From Leidyana gryllorum EB-2025a (taxonomy: Eukaryota > Apicomplexa), in assembly GCA_048772705.1 (NCBI GenBank), contig JBLWGC010000108.1, positions 1 to 33,725 of the forward strand: a DNA stretch of 33,725 nucleotides, in the 5' to 3' direction. The notes under the pieces are model-generated. The model saw only the letters and a list, made by a program, of their open reading frames with translations, did no database searches and was not told the DNA's origin. Shown here in pieces: positions 1 to 11,440 of the stretch (position 1 is its first letter; each line of letters opens with the position of its first letter). The translations under genes and the position numbers were made by a program.

Positions 1-207
1 AAGCCCCACTTACACGGGAGTGTCTCCGGCTCCACACGTGCCGGCCGGCCAGCGGAGACGGAGACACGCAGTATACACACACGTTTTTGAGTGAACATTT
101 TGAGTGAACGACAACTTACTGAAACTAATAACACGACTACAATGCACCTAAGATCAAAGAAACAGCGACTCAGCCCCGATAGCAGAACGGGGACGATGCC
201 CGTTACA
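1..207 (+). repeat. 5' LTR of element A (first 3 bases outside window)
   Basis: It matches 4831-5041 along its length and ends in TTACA, one base before the primer-binding site. It contains a GC-rich inverted repeat (about 27-68; GTGTCTCCGG left arm, CGGAGAC and GGAGACAC in the right arm), then T-rich and GAGTGA motifs, then the gag ATG at 142 opening a peptide that starts M-H-L-R-S-K. Confidence 0.95.
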
Positions 208-208
208 C

Positions 209-221
209 TGGTAGCAGTGCG
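209..221 (+). other. Primer-binding site of element A
   Basis: TGGTAGCAGTGCG begins one base after the LTR. The same 13 bases recur next to the 5' LTRs of X, E, F1, G and H. They are complementary to a tRNA ending CGCACTGCTACCA, with A73 and U72-C71-G70 as in eukaryotic initiator tRNA-Met. Confidence 0.85.
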
Positions 222-1166
222 TACTCAACTACAACGAAGGAGAACGACGCGGCAGTGCACGATGACGCGGATCCTGATTTGCAACACGACGATGACAACG
301 GCGGCAATACCCCTCCCACAGAGGAAACGCAAGGCCTACAAGAACCACTACAGCAGAGTGACAAGCCGGCTCGGAAACAGGAGCGGAAACGACATGCGAG
401 AAGACTGCACAAGGATAACGAACAGCTGAAGGAAGCGCGCATGGCATTCAAGGGCCACAATCTGTTCACGGGCGGCAAAGAGTATCGGGCCAGGGACTGG
501 ATAGATACGTGCCGAGCCAAATTCTTGGCCAACAGAATAACGGATGACGCAGCCAAGGTTCAGATCGCTAGTACATTACTGGCGAACTCGGCCGCACGCT
601 GGCTACTGAACAATGAGGGAGTGATTCAAGGCACCTTGGGACGACTTCGCGCGCAGACTGATAGACGAATTTGACCCGTGCAGCGTAGTTGATACCGACA
701 TGACAAAAATGATGAAACTTACAAAAACGGACTCCATGGAAGCATACGTACTGGAATTCTGTTCCCTCAACCGAGGTATTGATGCTGCCATCGACCAACA
801 AACGAGGGTTAACATGTTCTTCGATGGCCTGCCATCCGAAGACCGAATGGCATTGGCTGCTTACACCACAGAACCACTGGAAATTGTATGCCGACGGGCA
901 CTAGTGTACAGCGTGACAGTGGGACGAAACAAGCGACCAATGGAACACTGCTTCGCCATGGAAGCGCGAAAGATCGCCCGAGTGGGCAAGAATTGTCCAT
1001 TCACTCACGAGCAGTGCATTCGCGAGAGGAGATGTTTCAACTGTGGGCAAACGGACCACACGGCCTGGAAGTGCCCATTACCGCGTGATGACAGGAGACC
1101 GGAGAGAAGGCCTGGCACCAACGTCAATAGAATGGGCGAACAACGACGTGTATTTTCGATTGCAGA

Positions 1167-1173
1167 GGATTTT
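1167..1173 (+). promoter_or_regulatory. Candidate -1 ribosomal frameshift heptamer (A)
   Basis: GGATTTT is read G-GAT-TTT in the gag frame, about 33 bases before the gag stop. Pol is open in the -1 frame from here. The same heptamer sits at the same place in C, E, F1, G and H, and GGAUUUU is a known -1 slippery site in other systems. Confidence 0.7.
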
Positions 1174-2569
1174 CCGCAGTCTCAAGGCGCACTGGCCAAC
1201 CGCACTTGAGAGAACTCGTTGGCCCGCGAGCACCACCACTGACGGCTAACTGGTACATGAGTCATCCCAACCCACGAAGCACACCCGTCCCCGCATGTGT
1301 ACTTATAGACACAGGCGCGTCGATAGCTTGCATAGATACGAATGCAGCAAGGAAGCTTTCCTTGGAGCCTAGTGGGGACTTCGTGAACATCGCCGCCCTG
1401 TATCAAACGCAAAGGAAACCACTTACACACGTACGGATCGAGACGCATGAAGGACAGACAGTTGGCGTGAAGGCAGCCATGGTGGAAGGTTTACCATACG
1501 ACATAATAATACCAACAGCTGTGATAATTCACCTAGGCCTTTGTATAGGAACCGACGTCACAAGGAACTTGTGCATACTTGAACGAAGAGTGATTCCAAT
1601 TGACAAGAGACGGAGTGTCGAATGGACTAAACCCAACAGCGAAGGCGCAGAGGTGAACGCATTAAGAGTCACCGAGCAACCAATGGAGGAAACCCATATC
1701 GATATTCCCAGGGAGGAAGAGGACTTGATCAAATTGTTTGCTCGCATATTCACGGAACCAACAGGCCTACCACCCAGGCCCCAGAACATAGACCATGACA
1801 TCACGCTCATAGACCCCAACTGCACTCCGTTTGTCCGCCAACCATATAAGATTCCCCAGAAGCATATCGGAGAAATGCGGCGCCAAATCATAGAACTCGC
1901 GGAGAACGGCAAAATCACACTCAGTAGCTCCAGTTGGGCCTCGCCGTGTATGTTCGTGCCCAAGAAAGACACGGCGGTGCCACGACTGGTCTGCGACTAT
2001 CGAGCACTGAACAATGCCACAAAAAAGGTGGCCTCACCTCTCCCAGCAATAGAGGACGCCATACAGATCTTGGGGGGAGCGGAATGGTTCTCCATCCTCG
2101 ACCTAAAGGCGGGATATCATCAGATTAGAATGACGGAACAAGCACAAAAACTCACGGCATTTGCGACTCCATGGGGCCTGTTTGAGTGGACCGTTATGCC
2201 GAACGGCCTGACGAATGCCCCCGCAACGTTCATGACACTCATGAACCAAACGTTCCATGGACTTCTTGGACACTGCGTCTTCGTCTATTTAGACGACGTC
2301 CTGATATACTCTCCTAGTCGGACACGACATAGAACGGACCTGCAAGAAGTTTTCACACGGCTCGACCGAGCAACCTTACGAGTACACCGCAGGAAATCCC
2401 ACTTCTTCAAAACACGCATCGAGTACATCGGACACCAGATCGAAGCTGGATGCATCTCACCAATTCCCCAAAAAGTGGATGGACTATGTGAGATCCATCA
2501 CCCGACAACGTTGAGGGAACTCCAGCGCTTCCTCGGAATGTTTAATTACTACCGGAAGTTCATACCGAA

Positions 2570-2807
2570 TGTAACCCCGGTTCCCACAGGTCGCCATGGC
2601 GTCGGGTTGACGGCTAAGCCGCCGGCTGCTGCGTAGCTCCAATGGCATGGTACGTTCGTTAGTAAGCTTTGAAATGACTAATCTGTGTTTGTAGATCGCG
2701 CGTCTCCGTGTGTGCCCGGTCTACCGGCCTCGGAGACACCCTCTAATGATGCTGATCCAGCTGCGGCTGGTCAGTGACTAACTAAACTAAAAGTGTCCTT
2801 GTCTACA
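2570..2807 (-). repeat. Solo LTR in pol of element A
   Basis: This 238 bp piece runs TGTAAC...TCTACA and interrupts A between RT and RNase H. It is flanked by the 5 bp duplication CCGAA (2565-2569 and 2808-2812). Orientation is set by the minus strand, where an ATG at 2648 opens a peptide beginning M-P-L-E-L-R-S-S that stays open to the LTR end, as in the other LTRs here. It also has the GTCTCC/GGAGAC inverted repeat. No internal region remains, so it arose by LTR-LTR recombination. Confidence 0.92.
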
Positions 2808-4813
2808 CCGAACTTCGCCCAGATATCCGCACCACTATACGCAGCTGGAAAAGGCAAGAAGAAACCTACAGATAAGATTGAACGTACAGCCGACACCGAC
2901 GCAGCGATAGCCTTATTAAAGGAAAGCATCCGCACGGCGCCCAAGCTCTCTTTCCCTCTTGCAACGGTCACAGAACTCACCATTAACACAGATGCCAGTC
3001 TCAATGCAGTTGGAGCCGTACTACAACAGAAAACCGACAGAGGGATGTGCCCAGTGGATTTCTTCTCCAAAACCCTCAACGACGCTCAAAGCAGATACCC
3101 AACACATGAGCGGGAGTTGTTGGCCATCGTGCTCGCGTGCCGTCACTGGCGACACCTGTTAGTGGGCAGAAGAACGAATATTGTTACGGATCATAAACCG
3201 TTGACTTACCTGATGCAGCAGCCACACCTCTCCGACAGACAGGTGAGATGGCTCATCACCTTGGCGGAATTGGACATCAACATCACCTACTTGAGGGGAA
3301 CCCAAAATTTTATTGGCGATCTATTGAGTCGACCCCGACATCCACAGGTGGACGAGAACCACTCAGAATGTTTCAGCATACAACTATCGGCCAAACAGAA
3401 CATAGAAGAGAGACTCAGGGAGAGCTGGAGAACAAAGGAACAGGAAGCGGGCAAATGTGGAGAAGTTCAATGGATTGAGGGGCTTCCAGTAACCCCAGAA
3501 GCAACAATAGAAGTACCCAATGACCCGTCCATAATAAGGGAGATTATTGCTGAGAATCACGACAGCACCCTGGCTGGGCATTTGGCCCCAGAGAAAACGA
3601 TTGGAAGAATCAAGGCCTTGTTCACGTGGCGGGGACTATCGGCGGATGTCTCGGCGTACTGCCGGAATTGCCAAACTTGCCAACGATCCAAGATGCGAAA
3701 TCACCGCAAATTCGGACTTCTGAACCCGTTAAACAATCCGACCAGCCCCTGGGTCGAAATAGGACTTGACTTCCTAGAACTGCCTCCCGACGAACGAACC
3801 GGCCACAATTATGTGATGGTTGTGGTTGATAGGCTCTCGCGACGCATACGACTGATACCGTGTTTCAAGACAATCACTGCAAACGAAGCGGCAGAACTAT
3901 TCACCACTAATATTATCAAAGTTCACGGTCTACCACAGAAAGTGGTCTCCGATAGAGACCCACGGTTCACAGCGGCGATTTGGCAGGATACTCTAAAAGG
4001 CTTGGGAATTGACTTAGCGATGTCAACGGCAGCTCATCCGCAGACTAACGGACTCGTTGAACGAGCAAATAGATCAATCGTACAGATGCTCAGGTGCACA
4101 CTTGCAGGTCATGGGGGATCGTGGATGACTCATCTCTCTGCCACTGAGATGGCATATAACAGCTCACTGCAGGCTTCGACGAACTCAACCCCCCTGGAAT
4201 TGGATACGGGCCGCATCACCTTGATTCCATCAAACCTACACGACATAGCAGGCCAACGCTCCACCAGCAGCAAACTTTACCTTCAGAGGATACAGGAGGC
4301 TCGCGATCGACTCTCAGCGGCCCAAGCTGCGCAAAAGAACCAAGCTGACAAGTGGAGAGTGCAGCAGTCGTTCGAAGTAGGACAACAAGTGCTCCTATCA
4401 ACCAAGCAGTTGGCCCACGTGCCACGCCATAAACTCACCAACCCATTCGCAGGTCCATTCACCATCATAGCACGAGGTCAACATGATACGTACACCCTCG
4501 ACCTACCGGACTCCTGGGGGCTACTACCCAAGTTTCACGTATCCCGACTTGAGCCTTTTCGCTCAGAGCAACGAATTATAACAATTACAGATGACGAAAA
4601 CGAACCGAAGTCGGACGACGGGATATACATAATGGAGAAGGTGGTAGGTTGGCGCGAACAAGAGGGACAGCTACAGTACCTCATCCAATGGGTGGGATAC
4701 CCTGACAAAACGTGGGAAAGCGCAGAGACGGTTCTTGAAGCCGAGGGACAAGACCTTATACAAGAATTCACGAGAGAGTGGAACAAAAGGAACCCACGGA
4801 ACCCGTTTACAAC

Positions 4814-4830
4814 GGAGGGGGTGGGAGGAG
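4814..4830 (+). other. Polypurine tract of element A
   Basis: A G-rich purine run, with a single T, directly abuts the 3' LTR. It is the expected plus-strand primer site and also codes for the Gly-rich last residues of Pol. Confidence 0.8.
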
Positions 4831-5041
4831 TGTAAGCCCCACTTACACGGGAGTGTCTCCGGCTCCACACGTGCCGGCCGGCCAGCGGAGACGGAGACAC
4901 GCAATATACACACACGTTTTTGAGTGAACATTTTGAGTGAACGACAACTTACTGAAACTAATAACACGACTACAATGCACCTAAGATCAAAGAAACAGCG
5001 ACTCAGCCCCGATAGCAGAACGGGGGACGATGCCCGTTACA
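4831..5041 (+). repeat. 3' LTR of element A
   Basis: 211 bp, starting TGTAAG and ending TTACA. It differs from the 5' LTR at about two positions. The Pol stop codon lies in its first five bases. Its right flank (5042 on) is B pol read on the minus strand. The left target duplication is outside the window. Confidence 0.95.
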
Positions 5042-6586
5042 GTTGTTCGAGGGTGCCGCCCACTGCCTCATTGCTGGCATCAGTGTATATGTGGAAAGGT
5101 AAGTTCTCGTCGACAACTCCTAGGGTAAGGTCCTGGCTGAAGGCTCTCTTCTGATCCTCTCCCAATGTTCTGAGTCTGCAGGTGACCACTGGATCTTGTC
5201 TCCTTTCTTGGTGTATTGATTGATCACATTGTGGAGCGGAGCAGCTTTGGCAGCGAAGTTCGGGATGTATTTGGCATAGTATGTCATTGCTCCCAGCGTC
5301 TTTCGTAGAGCCCCCATCGTTTCCGGCCTCGGCAGCCTTGAAGATGTCTTGTTTTACTGGATCGGGTCGGATGCCTTTCTGGTCGAGGTACTGGCCCACG
5401 AATCCCACCTCAGTAATAAAGAAGGCTGACTTGGCTGGGTGGACATGAAGCTGATGCTTCTGCAGTGTTGTTAATATCTGTCGGAGGTCCTCCCGATGTT
5501 GTTGGTGCGTGGGGCTATACACGAGAATGTCATCAACGTACACTATGCAACATTTTCCGATCCAGTCTCGCAGTATGTCCTCCATGAAGGCGACGAATGC
5601 TGGAGGGGCGTTCTTGAGGCCGAATGGTAGGACTCGCCATTCGTACTTGCCTAAGGGGGTACTGAAGGCCGTGTATGCCTGTGACTCCGGCCTCATCTGA
5701 ATCTGGTGGTACCCAGATTTCAAGTCCAGTTTAGAAAATACTCGCGATCCTCGCAATGTTGGTGCTGATAGATCAGCCCGTGGTATCGGGTATGCGTAGG
5801 TGATGGTTCTATCGTTGAGGTGTTTGTAATTGATAACCATCCGTGGAATCGGTGTGTCTTTCTTCGAAGCCAGGAACAAGGAGCTCCCCACTCCGATTTG
5901 GATGGTGCAATCATTCCTAGGTTCAGCAACTCTGCTATCTGTCGTTCTATCTCCTTCCTTTGTTGTTGGCCGCAAGCGTAAGGTCGTTCAAAATGGGCCA
6001 CCGAGTTGGGCTTCAGTCTGATCTCAAAATCATGGAACCCACGTGAGGGTGGTGTCGACTGTGGTGCCTTGAACAAGTTCCCAAATTCGTTTGTGATCCA
6101 TTCCTCTCCAATCGGGTATTTGATTGTCTGGGCCGTGGCCGTACTTATTTGTAAGACTTGAGAGGTGTGTGAGGCATCCGCTAGTGACAGTTGCTCCAAA
6201 ATTGTGAGTTCACCGCGTATGTTTGTTCCTATCGCCAGCTTCAGTGCACAAATGGTCTCAACGCCCAAAATGACGTCGTATCTGTCGATGTTGGCGACTT
6301 GAAATTTCAGTTTTACGCCTGGCGTTTTTGTGTCAATAGGTGTGCCTCCGTCTCTCCCCGACTGTATTGTGATCCAATTCCGGTTAGCTGTTTAGCTGAC
6401 CCTTGGTGTACCTTGAGGCTTAATCTGGCTGCTGTATCTGGATGCATAACAGTGATTTCCGCCCCGGTATCCACCAGGCATAAGGCCTGTAATCTGGCTT
6501 CCTTCGCGTAGATCCACCACCGCACCGCTGCCTGTTGTCGCTCTCCGATGGCAAATACGAGGGCCCCTCCGTCCAAGGACGGAGGG
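5042..6586 (-). pseudogene. Element B: partial pol (PR, RT, start of RNase H), broken
   Basis: Read on the minus strand from 6586: a protease region with LVDTGAE (about 6465-6445), a reverse transcriptase with YVDD at 5529-5540, then the beginning of RNase H (TDAS near 5075), where A interrupts it. Its relatives in the window are C and E (YVDD rather than YLDD RT). Several breaks are present. The gag and 5' LTR should lie beyond C but are not found in the window, and the integrase half would lie left of A. Confidence 0.85.
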
Positions 6587-6810
6587 TATAACCTGGCGGT
6601 CCGTTCTCGTTGCCATCGAGATTGGTAAGTGATCTGCTACGTAATTCCATGTTTCTTAGGTGTGTGTTGTTCGTGTTCCCCCCGCGTCTCCGTGCCGGTG
6701 CCGGCCCGCATGGAGACACAGAGATGCTGGTAAGCTGGACTGGCTTTGCCAGACAGTGATATGCAACTAAACATGACACTGGTCTACACTGGTGGCGGCT
6801 ATCCGCTACA
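6587..6810 (-). repeat. 3' LTR of element C
   Basis: 224 bp. On the minus strand it starts TGTAGC, whose TAG ends the chromodomain frame, and it ends TTATA. An ATG at 6650 opens M-E-L-R-S-R, the LTR-borne gag start seen in the other families. It contains a GTCTCC/GGAGAC GC-rich inverted repeat (about 6685-6720). Confidence 0.9.
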
Positions 6811-9800
6811 CTCCTCCGGGGTTGGTAAAGAGGTCCTCGCCTCGCAGTTGGGCAGGCGTGTATGGAACTCGAGTGGTTGGCCTGTTATTGAACTCGCGTC
6901 GGTAAGCCAGTACCAAGTCCAAGGCGTCTCCTTCTCGTATCGTCTCAATTGGCTCCCACGAGGGCTCCTCATAGCCTTGCCATTTGACTAACCAGTGCAT
7001 TCCTCTTGAAGTCAACCTCTCTCCGATCACCTTGTCCATGAGATATACCGGGGCGGTCTCTGCGGGCGGGTGTAATGGCCATCGGTTCCGTGGGCGTTGT
7101 CGGTGAGTTCTCGGCCACTACGTAATTGCATCTTAGATACTTCGTTCGCAGGTTCAGTGGTCATGCCGGTCGGTTCGCACGTAATCAAAAAGGTGAGTTC
7201 ACACGATGATCTGGCTTGTGTCCCCCCGTGTCTCCGGCCGGCCGGCCGGCACGCCGGAGACACAGACACGATCAGGACGGCTGGCTTCGGTTGGACGTCG
7301 TCAAACGCCTCGGTGACGAAGTAGCCTTCCCCCGACGGTGGTGCCTTGGGTCGGTTCTAGCGTCGGGGCTCTATCGAGGAGCGGTGTTCGTTGCGACGAT
7401 GTCGGCATTGGCTCTAAAGTGTTACAGCGGGTCTCCATTGTATCTGGTAAGTCGTGACACGTGAAAACGGTTGTAGATGCGTAGTCCGGGGGGTAGCTCA
7501 ATCTCATACACGTTTCCTGGGATCTGTTGTGACACGCGGAAGGGGCCTATGCGAGCGGGGGAGAGCTTACCGTTTGAGTCCTTTCAGGTTGGTGGTGGAG
7601 AGTAGCACCCAGTCGTTGACCTCGAATGACTCATCCTGTCTGTGGCGGTCTGCGTTCCGTTTTTGTTTTTGTTGGGCGGCGTTTATGCGGTCTAGAACTT
7701 CTCTGATTCGTTCGGAGTACAGTTGGATTGGTCTGTTTGTGTGAGGAGGAAGTGGGAGTGTTGCCTCGAAGGGTCCTCGAAAGGGTCTTCCTGTCTCCGC
7801 CTCATGCGGCGACATCCCTATGGACTCGTTGAAGGTGGCGTTGAAGGCCATCTCTACCGTGGGTAATAGGTGTCTCCAGTTGTCGCCTATCTCGTTGCAG
7901 ATGTTTCTCAAGATTTGGATGACGGTCCGGTGTGCTCTTTCTGCCATTCCGTTTGTCTGAGGGTGGAAAGCTGAGCTGGTTCGCAGTCGAGTGTTCGTCA
8001 GTTGCAGTACTTCGGTCCACGCCTCTGACAGCCACCTGGAGTCGCGGACTGCTACGATGCTTTCTGGGCAGCCGTGTGGTCGTATCAAGTAGTTGAACAG
8101 CAGTTTGGCGGTGCCGATTGCTGTAACCTCTTTGGTACAGGGTGCCAGGATGATCTTTCTGGTCAGTCTGTCGATAATGGTAAGTACGCAATCTTCTCCG
8201 GTCTCGCTGTCTCTCGGCAGGCATAGTAGGTCTATGCTCACCTCCTTCCAAGGTCCACTGGGCGGTGGAAGTGGGGTGAGGAGGCCCAGCGGCCGGTGGT
8301 TAGCTGCCTTAGTCTTCTGACATGAATCACATTTCCTACAGAACTCGCGCACGTCCTGTGCCAAACCATCCCAGTTGAAGAGAGCTGCTATGCGGCGTAG
8401 CGTCCGGTCCGATGCCATGTGACCACCGAGTGGTGAGGCATGTGCCTCCTCCAGTATCTTCATCCTGATGGTAGTGTTGTCTGGTACTTGTATTCTTCCC
8501 TCCTGATCGTATACCAGGCCTTCGTGTCGGTATAGGTGGTCGTTCAATTCTATGTTCGCGCTGAGTCGTTTTAGTGCTAGGAGGAACTCGTCTTCCTGGC
8601 TCTGGGCTCTAGCCGACATACAACTGCCACGCGGTGGTCGGCTCAGTAAGTCGGCTAAGTAGTTGTCTTTGCCTTTGATGTAATCGATCTCGCAAGGATA
8701 TTGTGAGATCTTTATCAGGGTACGCACTACCCGCTCTATACGTTTTTCGCTTTCACTAAGGTCACCAGCGGTTTATGGTCCGTGAGGACTCTGAAGGGCT
8801 TCTCCATCAAGAAATGGCGCCACCTCTTGAGAGCCATTTCAATGGCGTATAGTTCACGCTCGTGAACTGGCCAGTTGCGTTGTGCCGAGGTCAACGAGGT
8901 GCTCATGAATTCCAAGGGTAGTCGCTGCCCGTTCTGTTCTTGTTCAAGTGTGGCGCCGATGGCCTCGTTTGACGCATCGGTAGTAACGAGCAGTGGCAGG
9001 GTTCGGTCCATATGCCCGAGCTTGTTGTTGCTCGTGAAGGCTTCTGTAAGGGCTTTCCACTCTTTCAACGACTCCGCGTCCCATTTTATCTTCTCACTCG
9101 GCCGGCTTGCTGAACTGATCCGTCTGTGAAAAGGGCGGGTGAGAGAGGCGAACATTGGAATGAATCTTGCGTAGTAAGTCATCGACCCGATTATGGCGCG
9201 TAGTACTTGTATGGTTTCTGGAGGGGGGTGGTGTCGGAAGAAGTGAACTCTCGATTGGTCCGGTTGAATGCCGTGGGTAGTAACATGATGGCCAGTGAAG
9301 TGGAATTTTTGCAAGAAAAATTGAGATTTTTGTGGGTTCAAGAAAAGCTGGTGTTCCCGTAGCCGTGCGAAGACTGCCTTCAAGCGCTCTCGGTGGTCCT
9401 CAACTGTGGTGCTGTAGACTAACACGTCGTCAACGTAGGCGACGCACACAAATCGGCCGATCATCCCGTCCAGAACGTGGGTCATGAGGGCGATAAACGA
9501 GCAAGGAGCGTTTTTAAGCCCGAAAGGGCATCACGGTATACTGGAACTTTCCGAACGGGGGCGGGACCAAATCCGCTGCAAGCGGCTGTGATTTCTCCTG
9601 GATCCGAAACCTGACTAAATCCTGACTTGAGATCCAGTTTCGAGAAGACTCGTGCTCCTCTGAGTTTGGACAGGTTCTCCTCCGTGGTCATCGTCGGGGT
9701 AAGTGTACGACACTGGGCCACTCATTCAATGCTTTATAGTTCACAACCATCCTGGGCGTGGCTGTGTCCTTCTTCCCTACCAGGAAACAGGGTGCCGACC

Positions 9801-10534
9801 ACTCCGATCGTGAGCGCGTCACTTTCCCCTGGGCAAGCAGTTCCATCACTTGTCTTCGCAACTCCTTCTGATTCTGCTCCGTCCCTCCAGATGGTCTCCC
9901 ATTGAAAGGTTGTGCCTCGGGCAATAACTGGATGCGGAAATTGAAGAATCCTCTGTCCGGTGGATAAGGTAGCTCCTCTTTTAGCAGGTCCTTGTACTCT
10001 GTTGTGATCGACTCTGCCTGGTCGACCGTCGCTGGAGGCACCGGCGTCGGGGCGTGCCGTGCCATTGTTGTGAAGGCTGTTTGCGTAGACTGGATTGTGG
10101 TTCCTTCCGCGACTACCATATGTCCTCTCCCGTCCGTTCCGAGTAATAAACTGGCCTCGTGGATGACCGGTATGCCAAGAATGGCTTGGTAACCATTTAG
10201 TTTGGCAATGGCGAAGCTCATTGGCCCGTACTCGTGGTGCGGTGTCGCGTAATATTGCGTGAGTTTCTCCATCGCAAGTGACGCTTCCCATTCCTTCTAT
10301 CCGTCGAAGGGTCGACTCGTGTGCTGTGAGTCCCATCTGTTCATATGTCGACGTATCAAGTATGTTGAGCTCGGCGCCGGAAAGTCTATCAGGGCGCGTA
10401 CGGTTGTTCGTTTGCCGGTTGTCAGGTGTTCAGATCCCAGCTCACTGAGGCAGTCCAACCTATTCTGTGCGGGTTGTCGTCAAGTCGTAATGCTGTGAAA
10501 CAGCTGGGTTCCCCCCGGTGCTTTCGGTGGGCCG
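6806..10534 (-). pseudogene. pol of element C, split by a solo LTR, broken
   Basis: Protease and a linker lie at about 10500-10000, RT with YVDD near 9437-9426, RNase H at about 9000-8740, and integrase at about 8550-7800 with an HHCC finger and a catalytic core. The chromodomain at about 7039-6830 follows a solo LTR placed just before it, and its last codons are Gly-Gly-Val and a stop formed by the LTR. Several breaks are present. The protein most like it in this window is E Pol. Confidence 0.88.
7071..7426 (-). repeat. Solo LTR in pol of element C (near the chromodomain)
   Basis: 356 bp, TGTAA...TTACA, with a perfect 5 bp duplication GCGGG at 7066-7070 and 7427-7431. On the minus strand an ATG at 7131 opens M-Q-L-R-S-G and stays open to the LTR end. 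A strong inverted repeat (GTGTCTCCGG and CCGGAGACAC around a CCGGCCGG core) lies near 7220-7264. It is the longest LTR type in the window. Confidence 0.92.
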
Positions 10535-10538
10535 GGGG

Positions 10539-10800
10539 TGTAACCTGACTCTAAGGCCGGGTTCGTAGTGCTCAGGTGAATGCTTCGTCCGCTACGTAAA
10601 ACCATTGTTGTTCCAATGCAGGCACGTGAAAGGTAAGTCACAAAGGTACGTCTAATCTAGAGTCTATATATGTGTCTCCGTTAATGCCGGTGCCGGCCGG
10701 CCGGAGACGGAGACACACACACTGGTGAACCGGTCCCGGCCGGTCACCGATGAGCGTCCTCCTTGCAGTAACTATCCGTGTAACCGTTCTAACGGTTACA
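10539..10800 (-). repeat. Solo LTR between gag and pol of element C
   Basis: 262 bp, TGTAAC...GTTACA, flanked by GGGGG at 10534-10538 and 10801-10805. On the minus strand it resembles the F LTR (shared GACGCTCATCGGTGA, CCGGGACCGGTTCACC and the GTCTCC hairpin) but is clearly diverged. An ATG at 10605 opens M-V-L-R-S-G. It is a member of an F-related family reduced to one LTR. Confidence 0.9.
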
Positions 10801-10805
10801 GGGGG

Positions 10806-10989
10806 TGCGGTCAAAAATCCTCCTTCTCGGAATCCGTGCTATTCTCTAATCCCGGTTGGTTACCCTCCATGGCGTTGTACACTGTGCGCTGTGGCTTCGG
10901 CTCGTTTCGTTTTCGACGTTCTGGACACTGTCTCGTCATGTGGTCCGCCTTGCCGCATATGTAGCATAAGCGATTTTGCTCGCAATGCT
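10806..10989 (-). pseudogene. C-terminal end of gag of element C
   Basis: On the minus strand there is a zinc knuckle (CYICG...H...C, CX2CX4HX4C), a basic stretch, and an acidic end just before the stop. A GGATTTT heptamer at 10820-10814 overlaps the end. The rest of gag is cut off by X at 10990. The knuckle type (CYICG) matches E rather than A, F1, G or H (CFNCG). Confidence 0.85.
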
Positions 10990-11216
10990 TGTAAGGTGAA
11001 CATCTATCACCGGCGACCCGGAGGCCGGCCGGCACGTGGACCCGGAGACGGAGACAGGGAGAGTACAAACACGCACGTGTTTCAGTATTAGTTTTTTCGA
11101 GTGACTTACCTGCACAATGAACAACGAACTACAAAACCAGTCCATTAGCTCGGGACCAGCAGCGGAGAAGGCGGGTTACACTGGTAGCAGTGCGCCTCGT
11201 TACGAACAACTACCCT
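10990..11216 (+). mobile_element. Element X: 5' LTR, primer-binding site and gag start only
   Basis: LTR 10990-11180 (191 bp, TGTAAG...TTACA), primer-binding site 11182-11194, then about 20 bases before E intervenes. The gag ATG at 11113 lies in the LTR and reads through the primer-binding site, but this family lacks the LRSG-type peptide. It interrupts C gag (left flank ATGCT). Its 3' LTR is not in the window. The Y gag piece at 18214-18666 could belong to it, but that is inference. Confidence 0.8.
11182..11194 (+). other. Primer-binding site of element X
   Basis: TGGTAGCAGTGCG, one base after the LTR end. Confidence 0.85.
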
Positions 11217-11425
11217 TATAACCGGGGGGTAGGTCCGGTGGGGATTGGTCTAGGTTCTGTCCTATCTGTTTGCCGTTCCTAAGCTGTAGCATAGTTAGAT
11301 CTGTTGTTTCACTGTTCATGCACTCCGGTTCCAAAAAAGGTTCGTGTGTTTCGTGTCTGTTTGTTTACGTCTCCGTCTCCGGGTTTCCGGTCATGCCGGT
11401 CTGCCGGTGATGGTCTTCGGTTACA
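11217..11425 (-). repeat. 3' LTR of element E
   Basis: 209 bp. On the minus strand it begins TGTAACCG and ends TTATA. It is the same as 15700-15908 by eye. Confidence 0.95.
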
Positions 11426-11440
11426 CTCTTCCCCCTCTTC
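11426..11440 (-). other. Polypurine tract of element E
   Basis: On the minus strand it reads GAAGAGGGGGAAGAG directly before the LTR. The Pol stop lies at its upstream edge, so here the tract is not translated, unlike A, C, F, G and Z. Confidence 0.8.

Larger units (their letters stand above)
142..1209 (+). pseudogene. gag of element A (broken)
   Basis: The frame starts inside the 5' LTR and reads through the primer-binding site. The product would be the structural Gag protein. A capsid-like region with an ARDWID motif resembles the Gags of F1 and G. Near the end is a zinc knuckle of the form CX2CX4HX4C (CFNC...H...C at about 1035-1076) and a basic tail. A GGATTTT heptamer at 1167-1173 lies just before the stop, and pol is in the -1 frame. 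The gene is broken, with about two or three breaks. Confidence 0.85.
1174..4835 (+). pseudogene. pol of element A, split by a solo LTR
   Basis: Domains in order: aspartic protease (DTGAS at about 1308), reverse transcriptase with YLDD at 2286-2297, then after the solo LTR RNase H (TDAS near 2989, TDHKPL near 3190), integrase with an HHCC zinc finger (about 3555-3685) and a DD35E core with a DRDPRF motif, and a C-terminal chromodomain (about 4621-4780). The last codons lie in the polypurine tract, and the stop TAA at 4833-4835 falls inside the 3' LTR. It is interrupted by the insert at 2570-2807 and is no longer a working gene. Confidence 0.92.
1..5041 (+). mobile_element. Element A: Ty3/gypsy chromovirus, nearly full length, damaged
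   Basis: Order is 5' LTR, primer-binding site, gag, protease, RT, RNase H, integrase, chromodomain, polypurine tract and 3' LTR, the Ty3/gypsy order. The window opens at the fourth base of the 5' LTR, judged from the complete 3' copy. The two LTRs differ at about two positions over roughly 208 shared bases, so it is fairly young but older than E, F1 and G. It is broken by a few small changes in gag and by a solo LTR in pol. It lies inside B, which runs on the opposite strand to its right; the other half of B would lie left of the window. Confidence 0.95.
6587..10989 (-). mobile_element. Element C: Ty3/gypsy chromovirus, 3' LTR to gag zinc knuckle, broken
   Basis: From the right on the minus strand: the end of gag with a zinc knuckle, protease, RT, RNase H, integrase, chromodomain and 3' LTR. 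It is inserted near the start of B pol. The left flank is GAGGG (6582-6586); the matching copy should follow the missing 5' LTR. It is interrupted by two solo LTRs and at 10990 by element X. Several breaks are present, so it is an older copy. Its closest relative here is E. Confidence 0.9.

Noticed and set aside
209-221. tRNA gene fragment
   Set aside because: Only 13 bases match a tRNA 3' end, in complement, next to an LTR: a primer-binding site, not a gene.
10805-11091. Host gene overlapping the X LTR (plus-strand frames around here)
   Set aside because: The frames cross the junction of antisense C gag and the X LTR and have no domain content.
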